From NCBI GenBank assembly GCA_942492835.1, contig OW818645.1, positions 1,302,001 to 1,366,000 on the forward strand: DNA of 64,000 bases, given 5' to 3'. How positions within the stretch are numbered: the first letter of the stretch is position 1; every line of letters begins with the position of its first letter. The position numbers and the translations under genes were made by a program. The notes under the pieces are model-generated. The model was not told the origin of the DNA, ran no database searches, and saw only the letters and a program-made list of their open reading frames with translations. The stretch comes from GWB2-37-7 sp942492835. Its GTDB lineage: Bacteria; Bacillota; Clostridia; Lutisporales; Lutisporaceae. Positions 18,315-27,659 of the stretch are shown piece by piece.

Positions 18315-18389
18315 GCAAAAATTCTTTATACATATATACTTATTTGCTGAGAAAAATAAAGCTATTAAGATTAAGAAAGGATTTCTAAT

Positions 18390-19274
18390 ATGATTGGATT
18401 TGCTTGTATCTGCAATACATTAAAGGATAATGGAAGCTTTAGAACTGTTACAGTAAAAACTCTATCAAAGCTAAATGAGGAAGAAAAGCTTAAAAAACTC
18501 ATATCATTAGCTGTTGATAATCTATACACCACTCTGCAAATACTTAAATGGTGCAAGGAAAATAATATACTTATGTATAGATTTAGCTCTGACTTGATAC
18601 CCTTAGCAACTTATAAAGAGGATTGGTATTGGTGGGAAAACAGTGACATACTTAATATGTGCTCTAAAATAAATGCTTTTGTTACAGAAAGTGGTATAAG
18701 GATTAGCTTACACCCTGACCAGTTCTGCGTGTTAAACTCCAACCGCCCTGAGGTTGTGCAAAACAGTATCAAAATTCTAGATCATTTAAATAAATTGTCA
18801 AATCTAGTGGGCAACAAAATTCTTATTGTACATATCGGTAGTACAGTAGGAGGTAAAGAAAATGCTCTACAAAGGTTTTTGGATAACTTTAGACTGTTGT
18901 CCTCTGATATACAAAACAAGCTAGCTATAGAAAATGATGATAAAAGCTTTAATGTAAAAGAAGTGCTTTTGATTTGCGAAACGCTAAGTATTCCTATGAT
19001 TCTTGATATTCATCATTATAATTGTTTAAACGAGGGTGAAAACTTGTTTGAGCTAAGAGACAGAATTATAACTACTTGGAAGGGTAAAAGACCTAAAATG
19101 CATTTAAGCAGTGGTAAGACTAATTTTATAGATCGTCACCATGCTGATTATATCAATAAGGTTGATTATGAGGCCGCCCTAAAATTTGCAGAAGATGATT
19201 TTGATATAATGCTGGAGTGTAAGCAGAAGGAACTGGCTTTACTGAGACTGCGAGATAATAAGAATAAAAGCTAG
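18390..19274 (+). CDS. uvsE: UV DNA damage endonuclease UvsE/UvdE
   Basis: A 294-residue TIM-barrel endonuclease that nicks DNA 5' of UV photoproducts (alternative excision repair). Family motifs are YRFSSDLIPLATY, SLHPDQFCVLNS, ILIVHIGS, AIENDDKSF, ILDIHHYN and the C-terminal HADYI. These contain the His, Asp and Glu metal ligands of the UvdE active site. AAGAAAGGA precedes the ATG. It is a lone plus-strand gene among minus-strand neighbours, converging on the DMT transporter. Confidence 0.93.
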   Translation: MIGFACICNTLKDNGSFRTVTVKTLSKLNEEEKLKKLISLAVDNLYTTLQILKWCKENNILMYRFSSDLIPLATYKEDWYWWENSDILNMCSKINAFVTESGIRISLHPDQFCVLNSNRPEVVQNSIKILDHLNKLSNLVGNKILIVHIGSTVGGKENALQRFLDNFRLLSSDIQNKLAIENDDKSFNVKEVLLICETLSIPMILDIHHYNCLNEGENLFELRDRIITTWKGKRPKMHLSSGKTNFIDRHHADYINKVDYEAALKFAEDDFDIMLECKQKELALLRLRDNKNKS

Positions 19275-19281
19275 ATGGTTC

Positions 19282-20139
19282 TTAATTTCTTTCAGTTAAT
19301 GTTTGTAGACTTTTAATGGTTATAGCTGCCAGCACTATTATACCACCCAGTACAGCCCATCCGCCAGGCCTCTCACCCATAAATAAAAACACCCAGAGCG
19401 GGTTTAGTATAGGCTCAATAACTGCTATCATCACTGCGTCTATGGCACGTATATGCTTGATTGCAATACCATATAGCACATATGGTACTCCAAACTGTAC
19501 TATGCCTAGAAGCATTATGCCAGTGATACTGTCAAAATCATATTGTACTCCCACCGCAAAAGGAATGCAAAGCATAGCTGTAAATATATTACCTAGTAAG
19601 ATTGTCTCCATCGGAGAAGCTTCCTTTTGTTGTCTGGTACAAACTATGAACAGTGCAAAGCAAAAGCCACTTACAATAGCTAGTATATTACCCCCGAGCC
19701 TACCCACTTCAAAAGAATCTGCAAAAAACATTATAATCCCAGCAAAGGTGATTACTATCGCAATTATATCTTTAGTAACTACTTTCTCTTTTAAGATTAC
19801 ACTTCCCAATATCGCAACGTAGATTGGAGCAGTATATTGCAGCATAACAGCATTAGCCGCAGTAGTAAGACGAGTCGCCGCCACAAAAGATACTGCCATG
19901 CTGGCATAAGCTACCCCTCCTAATACTTGATATAGACTCCACGTAAATTTAGGCTTTCTTAGATAAATATATATTATTGTCGCAGCAATCAAACTCCTCA
20001 AACCTGAAACCGCAAGAGGTGGTACATTGACTAGCTTTATAAGGATGCCTCCGCTACTCCAAAGAATACTAGTTAGCACCATTATCAATATATATTTCAT
20101 ACCACCACTTGCCAACTTTTCTCTCACTGCTCTACCCAT
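19282..20139 (-). CDS. EamA/DMT-family transporter (second in window)
   Basis: A 285-residue membrane protein with ten predicted helices in two EamA halves (LIMVLTSILWSSGGILIKL; LAIVSGFCFALFIVCTR). Substrate unknown. AGGGG lies ten bases before the ATG at 20139. A later Met at residue 14 lacks a ribosome site. It is only distantly similar to the transporter at 8566-9459. Confidence 0.88.
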   Translation of the reverse strand: MGRAVREKLASGGMKYILIMVLTSILWSSGGILIKLVNVPPLAVSGLRSLIAATIIYIYLRKPKFTWSLYQVLGGVAYASMAVSFVAATRLTTAANAVMLQYTAPIYVAILGSVILKEKVVTKDIIAIVITFAGIIMFFADSFEVGRLGGNILAIVSGFCFALFIVCTRQQKEASPMETILLGNIFTAMLCIPFAVGVQYDFDSITGIMLLGIVQFGVPYVLYGIAIKHIRAIDAVMIAVIEPILNPLWVFLFMGERPGGWAVLGGIIVLAAITIKSLQTLTERN

Positions 20140-20170
20140 ATATCTAACCCCTAAAAATCATAATTTTCTA

Positions 20171-20521
20171 TTAATCCTTACCGTAAGAGTTACGCAGATC
20201 CTCAGCATCTACTCCCTCTGTCTCATAAATATACAAACTGCCTTTTATACTTTGAAATATAATGTTTTCATTTACATCAATATACATTTTGATTATGTTT
20301 TCATGCTCATTCCCTGCATTATAAGGAACTCCATCAAACAAACTCATGCAAACTACATTATTCTCTACTATTATAGAATTAGCAACACTTCCATACTCTG
20401 CCTGCTCTTGAAAAATCAGATTTACAAATTCAACTGCTCCGTGACATTCTAGCTCCGACCATTTGTTCTTAATATTTTTCTTCTTAATAAGTTGTTCAAT
20501 TGTAGTATCAAGCTTATTCAT
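20171..20521 (-). CDS. Hypothetical protein, unknown family
   Basis: A 116-residue soluble protein starting MNKLDTTIEQLIKKKN. It has an N-terminal basic helix followed by alternating beta-like segments. No family recognised. I placed the start at 20521, after GGAGGT, not at the in-frame TTG that overlaps this site. It lies 31 bases downstream of nothing coding on the same strand except ydbC, so it may be cotranscribed with ydbC. Confidence 0.6.
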   Translation of the reverse strand: MNKLDTTIEQLIKKKNIKNKWSELECHGAVEFVNLIFQEQAEYGSVANSIIVENNVVCMSLFDGVPYNAGNEHENIIKMYIDVNENIIFQSIKGSLYIYETEGVDAEDLRNSYGKD

Positions 20522-20575
20522 TATGTGTACCTCCAAATACTGAATAATATCATATGTAATATATATTATAACCTT

Positions 20576-20800
20576 TTATTCTATATCCATATCATTTAGA
20601 ATATCTTTAAGCTTCTTCAGCTCTTCCTTTGATAAGGTTACTCCCTTTCCCATGCTTTCATCCTCGGGTGCCCATTCTCTTATGTCATACTTTGGCTCAC
20701 GACCATTCCAGCTAATACTTCTTAATTCCTTCGACCAGCCTTTAGCTGATTCTGATAGAACACCTAGCTTTTCTTTCACATCATATTTTATATCTGCCAT
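20576..20800 (-). CDS. ydbC: YdbC, PC4/Sub1-like single-stranded DNA-binding protein
   Basis: A 74-residue protein matching the Firmicutes YdbC family, bacterial homologues of the eukaryotic coactivator PC4. The conserved core is KGWSKELRSISWNGREPKYD then IREWAPEDESMGKGVTLS. It probably binds single-stranded DNA as a dimer; its cellular role is not established. GAAGGTGAAATT precedes the ATG. It sits between the tRNA operon and a hypothetical gene. Confidence 0.88.
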   Translation of the reverse strand: MADIKYDVKEKLGVLSESAKGWSKELRSISWNGREPKYDIREWAPEDESMGKGVTLSKEELKKLKDILNDMDIE

Positions 20801-20906
20801 AATTTCACCTTCTTAAAAAATTTATACATATATTATAACATATCTATTATACTGTCTTACATGTAGATCCCACAAATACTAAGTAACCTTGGTGTCTGTC
20901 AGATGC

Positions 20907-20937
20907 AAAAAGCCGCAGAGCACTCGCTCTACGGCTT
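20907..20937 (-). terminator. Terminator of the tRNA operon
   Basis: AAGCCG-tAGAG..CTCT-gCGGCTT on the minus strand, followed by TTTT, just after the last tRNA. Confidence 0.85.
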
Positions 20938-20949
20938 ATATTTTCAAAA

Positions 20950-21026
20950 TGGTGCGCCCTGAGGGATTCGAACCCACGACCCACTGATTCGAAGTCAGGT
21001 ACTCTATCCAGCTGAGCTAAGAGCGC
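20950..21026 (-). tRNA. tRNA-Arg (anticodon TCG)
   Basis: 77 bases with encoded CCA. Anticodon arm CTGA-CTTCGAA-TCAG, T-arm GGTTCGAATCC. Last gene of the operon. Confidence 0.95.
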
Positions 21027-21094
21027 ATATATACTTTCAACTTTTATTATATGAAAGCTACATTCACAAGTCAATAATTATTACAAAAAATAAA

Positions 21095-21171
21095 TGGTGC
21101 GCCTGAAGGGAATCGAACCCCTGGCACACGGATTAGAAGTCCGTTGCTCTATCCGACTGAGCTACAGGCGC
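21095..21171 (-). tRNA. tRNA-Arg (anticodon TCT), copy 2
   Basis: 77 bases with CCA. Anticodon loop CTTCTAA. Sequence identical to the copy at 21729-21805. Confidence 0.95.
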
Positions 21172-21263
21172 ATTTATTATATTATTGCCATAAAAAGCAA
21201 TAATATGTATATTCAATTAAAAAAAAAGAAAAATCCAAATCATATTTGGATATGTTCATGTAT

Positions 21264-21338
21264 TGGAGCGGAAGACGAGATTCGAACTCGCGACTTTCAC
21301 CTTGGCAAGGTGACACTCTACCACTGAGTTACATCCGC
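21264..21338 (-). tRNA. tRNA-Gly (anticodon GCC)
   Basis: 75 bases. Anticodon arm CACC-TTGCCAA-GGTG, TCCA 3' end. Confidence 0.95.
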
Positions 21339-21359
21339 AACTTATTATTTTTAAAAAAA

Positions 21360-21443
21360 TGGTGCGGAATAAGGGACTTGAACCCCCACGTCGTTGACAC
21401 TAGATCCTAAGTCTAGCGCGTCTGCCAGTTCCGCCAATTCCGC
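21360..21443 (-). tRNA. tRNA-Leu (anticodon TAG)
   Basis: 84 bases with the long variable arm of class II tRNAs. Anticodon arm CTAGA-CTTAGGA-TCTAG, CCA encoded. Confidence 0.95.
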
Positions 21444-21451
21444 AAATATAA

Positions 21452-21527
21452 TGGTGATCCACCGGAGGATCGAACTCCGGACACCATGATTAAAAGTCAT
21501 GTGCTCTACCTACTGAGCTAGTGGATC
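21452..21527 (-). tRNA. tRNA-Lys (anticodon TTT)
   Basis: 76 bases with CCA. Anticodon loop CTTTTAA. Together with the CTT isoacceptor at 16759 it covers both Lys codons. Confidence 0.95.
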
Positions 21528-21535
21528 ATGTTTAA

Positions 21536-21609
21536 TGGCAGGGGTAGCTGGATTTGAACCAACGAATGCCAGAGTCAAAGTCTGGTGCCTTACCGCTTGG
21601 CGATACCCC
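21536..21609 (-). tRNA. tRNA-Gln (anticodon TTG)
   Basis: 74 bases. Anticodon arm CCAGA-CTTTGAC-TCTGG, GCCA end. Confidence 0.95.
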
Positions 21610-21639
21610 TTCAATATTGTTAATTTCGCATCATGATTA

Positions 21640-21717
<78 letters not shown>

Positions 21718-21728
21718 ATAGTTAATTA

Positions 21729-21805
21729 TGGTGCGCCTGAAGGGAATCGAACCCCTGGCACACGGATTAGAAGTCCGTTGCTCTATCCGACTGAGCTACA
21801 GGCGC
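21729..21805 (-). tRNA. tRNA-Arg (anticodon TCT), copy 1
   Basis: 77 bases with CCA. Anticodon loop CTTCTAA. Second gene of the operon. Confidence 0.95.
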
Positions 21806-21813
21806 ATTTTTTA

Positions 21814-21887
21814 TGGAGCGGGTGAAGGGGATCGAACCCTCGCGATCAGCTTGGAAGGCTGAAATTCTACCATTGAACTACACCCGC
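21814..21887 (-). tRNA. tRNA-Gly (anticodon TCC)
   Basis: 74 bases. Anticodon arm CAGC-CTTCCAA-GCTG. First gene of the nine-tRNA operon, about 30 bases after the promoter. Confidence 0.95.
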
Positions 21888-21916
21888 ATATGTTATAACA
21901 ACCGCCGACTTCATAA

Positions 21917-21945
21917 ATTATATCAAACACATCTTCATTTGTCAA
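21917..21945 (-). promoter_or_regulatory. Consensus promoter of the tRNA operon
   Basis: A perfect TTGACA (21945-21940), 17-base spacer and perfect TATAAT (21922-21917) on the minus strand, directly upstream of tRNA-Gly(TCC). Confidence 0.93.
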
Positions 21946-22140
21946 CATGTTTTTATTTAATTTATCAGCATATTGTAGCCATTACCGTCTTGAAGAGACA
22001 ATTAATAGTATAATAAAAATTTTAAATTATGTCAACACCAAATATTTGAATTTTTTTTCTTATTTTTAAACTAGCACTTGATAACTCGTATATGCTTCTC
22101 TTTATTTATTATTCCTTTCTTTTATAATTTTATTTATATA

Positions 22141-22182
22141 TAAAAAACAAAGTGTGCAAAACGACAGTTTCGCTCACTTTGT
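22141..22182 (-). terminator. Terminator of rph-rdgB
   Basis: ACAAAGTG..GC / GC..CACTTTGT stem with one mismatch. On the minus strand it is followed by TTTTTATATATAA. The rest of the 21946-22211 gap shows nothing else. Confidence 0.85.
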
Positions 22183-22211
22183 AATCATATATGTATATTT
22201 CACTTATAAAT

Positions 22212-22808
22212 TTATAATTTTTTTAATTTTTCTGTTAGGCTTTTTAATGCATTTGCTCTATGACTTATTTTATTCTTAACCTTAGATTCTATCTCTGCCA
22301 TAGTAATATTATAATTATCTACGATAAAAAGTGGATCATATCCAAATCCATTTTTGCCTTTTTCTACATAGCCTATTTTGCCATATACAAAACCTTCGGC
22401 GGTTATTTCGGTACCATCAGGGAAAACTACTGAAATTACAGAGCAAAAACGTGCTCCTCTTTGATTATCTGGTATATTTTTGAGATTTATCAATAGTTTT
22501 TCATTATTTTTTTTATCTTTTTGCTCACCTTCTACACCTGAGTATCTAGCTGATTTTACTCCAGGCTGACCATTAAGTACAAAAACTTCAAGTCCTGAGT
22601 CATCTGAGATCACAGGTAAAGTTGTATATTTCCTTATTTCTCTTGCCTTTATTAATGAGTTTTCAATAAAGGTTTCACCAGTTTCTTGTACTTCAATATC
22701 AATACCTGCATCCTGCAAGGATATTACTTCAATATTTATCTCTTTTAGTATATCCCTTATTTCCTCTAGCTTGTGCTTATTATTTGTTGCTACCAGCATT
22801 TTTATCAT
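22212..22808 (-). CDS. rdgB: XTP/dITP diphosphatase (RdgB/HAM1 family)
   Basis: A 198-residue house-cleaning pyrophosphatase that removes non-canonical purine triphosphates. It has the N-terminal nucleotide-binding motif LVATNNKHKLEEI, the metal-binding SDDSGLEV and the C-terminal SHRANAL. I chose the ATG at 22808 because TAGGTG lies seven bases upstream. The gene overlaps the end of rph by 29 bases, so the two are translationally linked. Confidence 0.95.
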   Translation of the reverse strand: MIKMLVATNNKHKLEEIRDILKEINIEVISLQDAGIDIEVQETGETFIENSLIKAREIRKYTTLPVISDDSGLEVFVLNGQPGVKSARYSGVEGEQKDKKNNEKLLINLKNIPDNQRGARFCSVISVVFPDGTEITAEGFVYGKIGYVEKGKNGFGYDPLFIVDNYNITMAEIESKVKNKISHRANALKSLTEKLKKL

Positions 22809-23550
22809 TTGTAACACCTACTTTTTCTCCAAGTTCTCCAAGTACCTGTCTCTGTATGCTTATTAGCTCCTTTATACCTGACTCTCCAAGCTCTAGCATT
22901 TCATTTAGCTCTTCCTTTGTAAATGGACTCTCTTCGCCCGTCCCTTGAATTTCAACAAGCTGTCCATTTTCTGTCATTATAATGTTCATATCCACCTGAC
23001 AGGTTGAGTCTTCAGCATAATTAAGATCCAAAATTACTTCTCTATCTTTTATTCCAACACTTATAGCTGCAACATAATTTGTAACAGGTATACTGTTTAT
23101 CTTGCCTGACTTTAAACTCTTACCCAAAGCATCAATTAAAGCTACATAAGCACCTGTTATAGAAGCTGTTCTTGTACCTCCATCTGCTTGTATTACATCA
23201 CAATCTATATAGATCGTCTGCTCGCCTAACTTCTTTAAATCAACTACAGAGCGTAATGCCCTACCTATAAGCCTTTGAATCTCCATAGTCCTACCGTCAA
23301 CCTTACCTCTTGTTGAATCTCTCGGTTTTCTTACTTCTGTAGATCTAGGCAGCATTCCGTATTCACTTGTTATCCAGCCTTTACCTTGTCCTTTTAAAAA
23401 TGGTGGTACCCTTTCCTCCAATGAAGCTGTACAAATTACTTTAGTATCTCCCATTTCAATAAGTACTGAGCCCTCTGCATGCTTTAGATAATCTCTTGTA
23501 ATTTTTACAGGTCTTATTTGATTCTTCTGTCTTCCGTCTATTCTTTCCAT
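22780..23550 (-). CDS. rph: Ribonuclease PH
   Basis: A 256-residue phosphorolytic 3'-5' exoribonuclease that trims tRNA 3' ends. It contains the RNase PH core (RPVKITRDYLKHAEGSVLIE, RSVVDLKKLGEQTIYIDCDV, QADGGTRTASITGAYVAL) and phosphate-site residues. AAGGAAGGATG precedes the ATG. Gene order gerM-rph-rdgB matches that in Bacillus, and the nearby tRNA operon is a natural substrate source. Confidence 0.97.
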   Translation of the reverse strand: MERIDGRQKNQIRPVKITRDYLKHAEGSVLIEMGDTKVICTASLEERVPPFLKGQGKGWITSEYGMLPRSTEVRKPRDSTRGKVDGRTMEIQRLIGRALRSVVDLKKLGEQTIYIDCDVIQADGGTRTASITGAYVALIDALGKSLKSGKINSIPVTNYVAAISVGIKDREVILDLNYAEDSTCQVDMNIIMTENGQLVEIQGTGEESPFTKEELNEMLELGESGIKELISIQRQVLGELGEKVGVTNDKNAGSNK

Positions 23551-23620
23551 GTTATCATCCTTCCTTATTTTGTATGACTTTTTCTCTTTAGTAATACGTA
23601 TTTTAACTTATTAAGATTAA

Positions 23621-23654
23621 TATAACAGAAGGAAATATACTTCCTTCTGTTATA
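23621..23654 (-). terminator. Hairpin between gerM and rph
   Basis: A perfect 14-bp stem, TATAACAGAAGGAA / TTCCTTCTGTTATA, with a six-base loop. The T-run on the minus strand is poor, so it may only partly terminate or may stabilise mRNA. Confidence 0.55.
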
Positions 23655-23670
23655 TTAATTGCTATGTAAA

Positions 23671-24723
23671 TTATTCGTAGAAGTTTACAAATACAGGAAC
23701 ATCTATATATTCATTTTTACCGATTCCATCAGTGTTCTCTACTATAGTTCCATTTACAAACAGTTTTATCTTGGATATCGTCGGAAATTCTCTTAATGTC
23801 AAAGAAACCGCCTTTATCATAGCTCTTTCTGCAGATTTATTACCCTGAAGCTTAAGAATATCTTCAGTAAAGTTTACAAATGCCACTCCATCATTTACCT
23901 TTACTTCTATTAATTTAGTTGCTTCTGGAAATGGATTTAGAAGTCCGCACCCTGCTGCAGGACCTTCTAACAATGCTGTTAAAGCCGCTTCTACACTATT
24001 ATTCGTACCCGATACAAGTTTTGTTACTGGCACAAAATAGGAATAATTGGCTTTTCCTTTCTTTTGATAGTATACCATAACCTTTGAAAGTTTATCATCT
24101 TTATTTTCAGATGGTTGTAAATTAATTTCTGTTCTTTTCATTTCAGAATTTAGTTTTGTGCCTTGTGGCAGCTCTGTTACAATTTTACCATCTACTCTTA
24201 TTTCTACGGTTTTGACATTGGAAAACTCTGTAAGAGTATATATAACTGCCTTTACTCCAATTTCTTCAGCCTCTTTAGTTGTAAAATTTTGAAACTCCTT
24301 TGAAAAGTCTACAATAGCATGCCCATTTTCCTTAATAACAGCACCATTAATTTTAGTTCCCATTGGTAATGTTAGATTTAAACCTGTTTGTTTTAAATCT
24401 TCTGATTTTTCTGGACTATAGATTAATGCGGAAAGTGTTGACTTTGCTATGCCGAGTTCACTTCTGGATACATATCTCATTACAGGCACAAGTAAATTAT
24501 CAGAGTCTTTATAATACATTACTGTTGGCCTTGCATTTTCAGGCTGTACTGCAATTACTTCACTTAAGCTTTGTTGTTCATTTACTGTCGCATCTGTATT
24601 TTCTGCAGTTTCTGTTTCTTTGTTAAAAAATTCCCTGATTGACGCAAGAGGATTGCTACAACTGGTAAGAACTAAAGTGCAACATAATAAAAGTGCAAAA
24701 AGTATTGCATACTTTCTCTTCAT
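23671..24723 (-). CDS. gerM: GerM-like lipoprotein with two GerMN domains
   Basis: A 350-residue lipoprotein with lipobox LVLTSCSN (Cys near residue 22). Two repeated GerMN domains follow: one with MYYKDSDNLLVPVMRYVSR ... GTKINGAVIKENGHAIVDFSKEF, the other with VYYQKKGKANYSYFVPVTK ... EVKVNDGVAFVNFTEDIL. In Bacillus GerM is needed for sporulation and germination. I chose ATG 24723, six bases after GAGGGGTG, over a GTG inside that site. Upstream of rph as in Bacillus. Confidence 0.9.
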   Translation of the reverse strand: MKRKYAILFALLLCCTLVLTSCSNPLASIREFFNKETETAENTDATVNEQQSLSEVIAVQPENARPTVMYYKDSDNLLVPVMRYVSRSELGIAKSTLSALIYSPEKSEDLKQTGLNLTLPMGTKINGAVIKENGHAIVDFSKEFQNFTTKEAEEIGVKAVIYTLTEFSNVKTVEIRVDGKIVTELPQGTKLNSEMKRTEINLQPSENKDDKLSKVMVYYQKKGKANYSYFVPVTKLVSGTNNSVEAALTALLEGPAAGCGLLNPFPEATKLIEVKVNDGVAFVNFTEDILKLQGNKSAERAMIKAVSLTLREFPTISKIKLFVNGTIVENTDGIGKNEYIDVPVFVNFYE

Positions 24724-24848
24724 TAATTTCACCCCTCAATAATTAATATCAATATATTATATTAGAAGGGTTTCAACTATATTCATAAAAACACTTCTAT
24801 TAAACCACTATAACATCTAAGGAAGCAAATTAAAGATTAAAAAAATTA

Positions 24849-24874
24849 GAGTCGAGACTTAGTTGTCTCGACTC
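24849..24874 (-). terminator. Terminator of the amidase gene
   Basis: GAGTCGAGAC / GTCTCGACTC stem followed on the minus strand by TAATTTTTTT. Confidence 0.9.
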
Positions 24875-24888
24875 AGTTTATATTCATC

Positions 24889-27420
24889 TTATGGCTGTAC
24901 AGCTGCATCCAGCATCGGTTCCTGCGGCTGCTCAGGTAGTGTCTGTTGTACTAATTGTTCTGGATATTGCCATGCATATATTGAGTTTATATCAATATCT
25001 ATGTTCACACCTTGAATATCTCTGTAGTATTTTAGTATTGATACCGCTAATGCTCTTGAAGCTTTTTCTCTATAATCCTCTGTTTTAGCTAATGCAAGTT
25101 CTTCCGGATTTGTTATAAATCCTAGTTCTGCAAGTATTGCTGGCATTTTTGTTTTATTCAGCACATATAAGTTTGGTCTTGCATTTATCCCTCTTGAGGT
25201 TCTATTAAGAGCATTTAATATCTCAGTGTGGAAGATATCCGCAATTTTTTTATTACTTATTGTATAATCTTCATTTATTGAGTTTGGATAATACAATGTC
25301 TCTATACCCTTGCTTGTCTTATTAAAAGCATTAAAGTGTATGCTCATGAAAAAGTCAGCATAGTTGTTGTTTGCTATGTCTGTCCTTCCGCCAAGCTCTA
25401 CATAGGTATCATTAGTTCTGGTCATAATAGTATTGAAGCCTAGTGCCTTCAAATGCTTTTCAAGCCTTAATGCAACATCTAGGTTAAGATCCTTTTCTCT
25501 AGTTCCATCACTTGCCACCGCTCCTGGATCCTTTCCCCCGTGACCTGGATCAATAACTATCGTCAGTTGATTTAAACTAGTTATTTTACGTTTAAATCTT
25601 ATCTTTATAAGCTTTGCTGACGCAGGAGAAATGATTTCACTCTCTATAGAGTCCTGCATCTTTATAGCAGCAGTAGTTACCTTACTGCCATTTTGATATT
25701 CAGTATCTATATCAATATATTTAATTAGATTGTCGTTTATATCTATTCTTTTTCTTGCAAGCTTTAAGTCCTGAGGAATCACAACATTTACGCTGTTGGT
25801 CACAGAATCAACCGTGATATTATAGTTTACTTCCTTACCCGGACTAAGATTTACGACACCTGTATTATAGTATGTGTTGTATCCAACAAACTCAAAGGGA
25901 TAGTTTGATATATATATTTTTGCAATGTTTCCTGCAGTTTTCACATTATAGTATGTATTTGGTACTACATCCAAGACTACTCTAGCTGTACCTGCTTCGT
26001 ATTGACCAATTCTAACACTTTTCAATAGCTCAGATGAAGCCGAAATTTCTTGAAGCGGGTTGTTAAATACCGCTCTATTTACATCCAATACGATACGATC
26101 TGGGTTCTCTATTTGCATGTGACTAGCATCAATAGTTGTAGAGCCCTTAATTGTAATGACATCCAAATCTCCCTCTTTACTATAAGTCACAGGATCTATT
26201 ATATTAGCATACAGAATGGATATTGTCCTCTTGTCTTCAGATTGTATTATTTTGTAAGATTTTTGAGAATTCGTGTCCACAACAATCCTAACAAGCTCCG
26301 GTCCTAATATACCTGTTCTTACTCTGTCAATACCCTCTTTTCCTATTTCTGTTGTTCCAACTTCATTGCTAAGTAGGGCTTTAGGTATATCGATTACAAG
26401 CCTGTCTGGTTTTATGGCAATAAAATTGTTAAAGGAAGCTATAGGTTTATCGGCTGTAATATTTATCTGTGAAAAGCCACCGTTATCATCATAATCAATA
26501 TTAATTATATTAGTTAAGTCAGGTCTCGGTTCTGGTGTACTTGGCTGCTCAGGCTTAGTGTCAGTTTTGCTGTTAATTGTTATACTGTTGTTACTCTTAT
26601 CATAGCCTGTGATATATCCAAGGTTCTTACTGATCATACTTAATGGAACATATAATTTTCCATCTGAAAGATATGGTATTCCGTCTAACTTTACATCTTG
26701 GTTATTAACATTAGCAGTTATCTTACCTGGTATAATAGATACGCTAAAACCTTCTTTTACTATAGTCGTAGCTTTGGATGTCGAGTTCCAGTTAATCTTA
26801 TACCCCAGCCCCTCACCTATAAGCCTGATAGGTATATATACTATACTATTCTTAGTAAGTGCTTTTTCCTGATTATTTACTTTCTTATCCAAAACATAAA
26901 TATTATTGGATGCAGTAGAGGAATTTTGAGTCACCGGAGGAACTTGCGCAGCAGGTGGAACTTTTACTGATGTATTGCTTGTGCCTGCCTTGTCAATTAC
27001 AACCATATTTTTATCAGAATTAAAATTTACATCATATTTAAAGTTTTTTTGTATAAATGTCAATGGTACATAAAGGCTGTCATTGCTTAGTACAGGTGCT
27101 AAATCAAGCTTTACTGAAGCACCGTTCACCCTTGCATATGTATAACCCACTGTAACAGTCACCTTATGGGTATTTGATATCAAGTCCATAGTTTTAACTT
27201 TATCACTATAATTAACTCGATAACCTAAAGCTTTTCCTACCGCTCTAAGTGAAACAAACACTTTATCTTTATACAGAATAGGTGAGGGTGTTATCTGCTT
27301 ACCAAATATCTGAATTGATATTGGAGGCTTTGTTGTGCTGTAGCTAGCTGCTTCTGTTGTACCTGCGAACATTGTTATAATTAAGCAGAATACTGTTATA
27401 AATACTAGTACCTTTTTCAT
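24889..27420 (-). CDS. N-acetylmuramoyl-L-alanine amidase with copper-amine-oxidase-N and AMIN domains
   Basis: An 843-residue secreted cell-wall hydrolase. In order: signal peptide (1-25, ending GTTEA), two copper-amine-oxidase-N-like modules (about 28-150 and 175-290, e.g. KVFVSLRAVGKALGYRVNY and SIVYIPIRLIGEGLGYKINW), an acidic/Pro linker, AMIN-type beta domains (about 305-510), and a C-terminal amidase_3 domain. The amidase zinc and catalytic residues are visible as VIDPGHGGKDPG, TREKDLNLD, MSIHFNA and AELGFITNPEE. The short C-terminal tail is Gln/Pro rich. It cleaves the MurNAc-L-Ala bond in peptidoglycan. Start set by AGGAGG. Confidence 0.93.
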   Translation of the reverse strand: MKKVLVFITVFCLIITMFAGTTEAASYSTTKPPISIQIFGKQITPSPILYKDKVFVSLRAVGKALGYRVNYSDKVKTMDLISNTHKVTVTVGYTYARVNGASVKLDLAPVLSNDSLYVPLTFIQKNFKYDVNFNSDKNMVVIDKAGTSNTSVKVPPAAQVPPVTQNSSTASNNIYVLDKKVNNQEKALTKNSIVYIPIRLIGEGLGYKINWNSTSKATTIVKEGFSVSIIPGKITANVNNQDVKLDGIPYLSDGKLYVPLSMISKNLGYITGYDKSNNSITINSKTDTKPEQPSTPEPRPDLTNIINIDYDDNGGFSQINITADKPIASFNNFIAIKPDRLVIDIPKALLSNEVGTTEIGKEGIDRVRTGILGPELVRIVVDTNSQKSYKIIQSEDKRTISILYANIIDPVTYSKEGDLDVITIKGSTTIDASHMQIENPDRIVLDVNRAVFNNPLQEISASSELLKSVRIGQYEAGTARVVLDVVPNTYYNVKTAGNIAKIYISNYPFEFVGYNTYYNTGVVNLSPGKEVNYNITVDSVTNSVNVVIPQDLKLARKRIDINDNLIKYIDIDTEYQNGSKVTTAAIKMQDSIESEIISPASAKLIKIRFKRKITSLNQLTIVIDPGHGGKDPGAVASDGTREKDLNLDVALRLEKHLKALGFNTIMTRTNDTYVELGGRTDIANNNYADFFMSIHFNAFNKTSKGIETLYYPNSINEDYTISNKKIADIFHTEILNALNRTSRGINARPNLYVLNKTKMPAILAELGFITNPEELALAKTEDYREKASRALAVSILKYYRDIQGVNIDIDINSIYAWQYPEQLVQQTLPEQPQEPMLDAAVQP

Positions 27421-27623
27421 AAAATTCCTCCTGTTTTGCATGATAATAAATACATTCGACTAATACCACCAAATACCTCCGTATTTTTATTATATAAGTT
27501 TGACGTTTATGTTACAGTTTTGTTTCAAAAGCACCAATTTATCTAAATATATTACACTTAACAATATACATGTTACATCTCCTGTTATAAAATTCTACAG
27601 AATATTCTAGATATATTACGTAG

Positions 27624-27659
27624 AAAAGGAGCAAGTGAACTAAATCACTTACTCCTTTT
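27624..27659 (-). terminator. Terminator of the HypE-like gene
   Basis: AAAAGGAG..AAGTGA / TCACTT..CTCCTTTT stem overlapping the stop codon, with T on the minus strand. Confidence 0.75.
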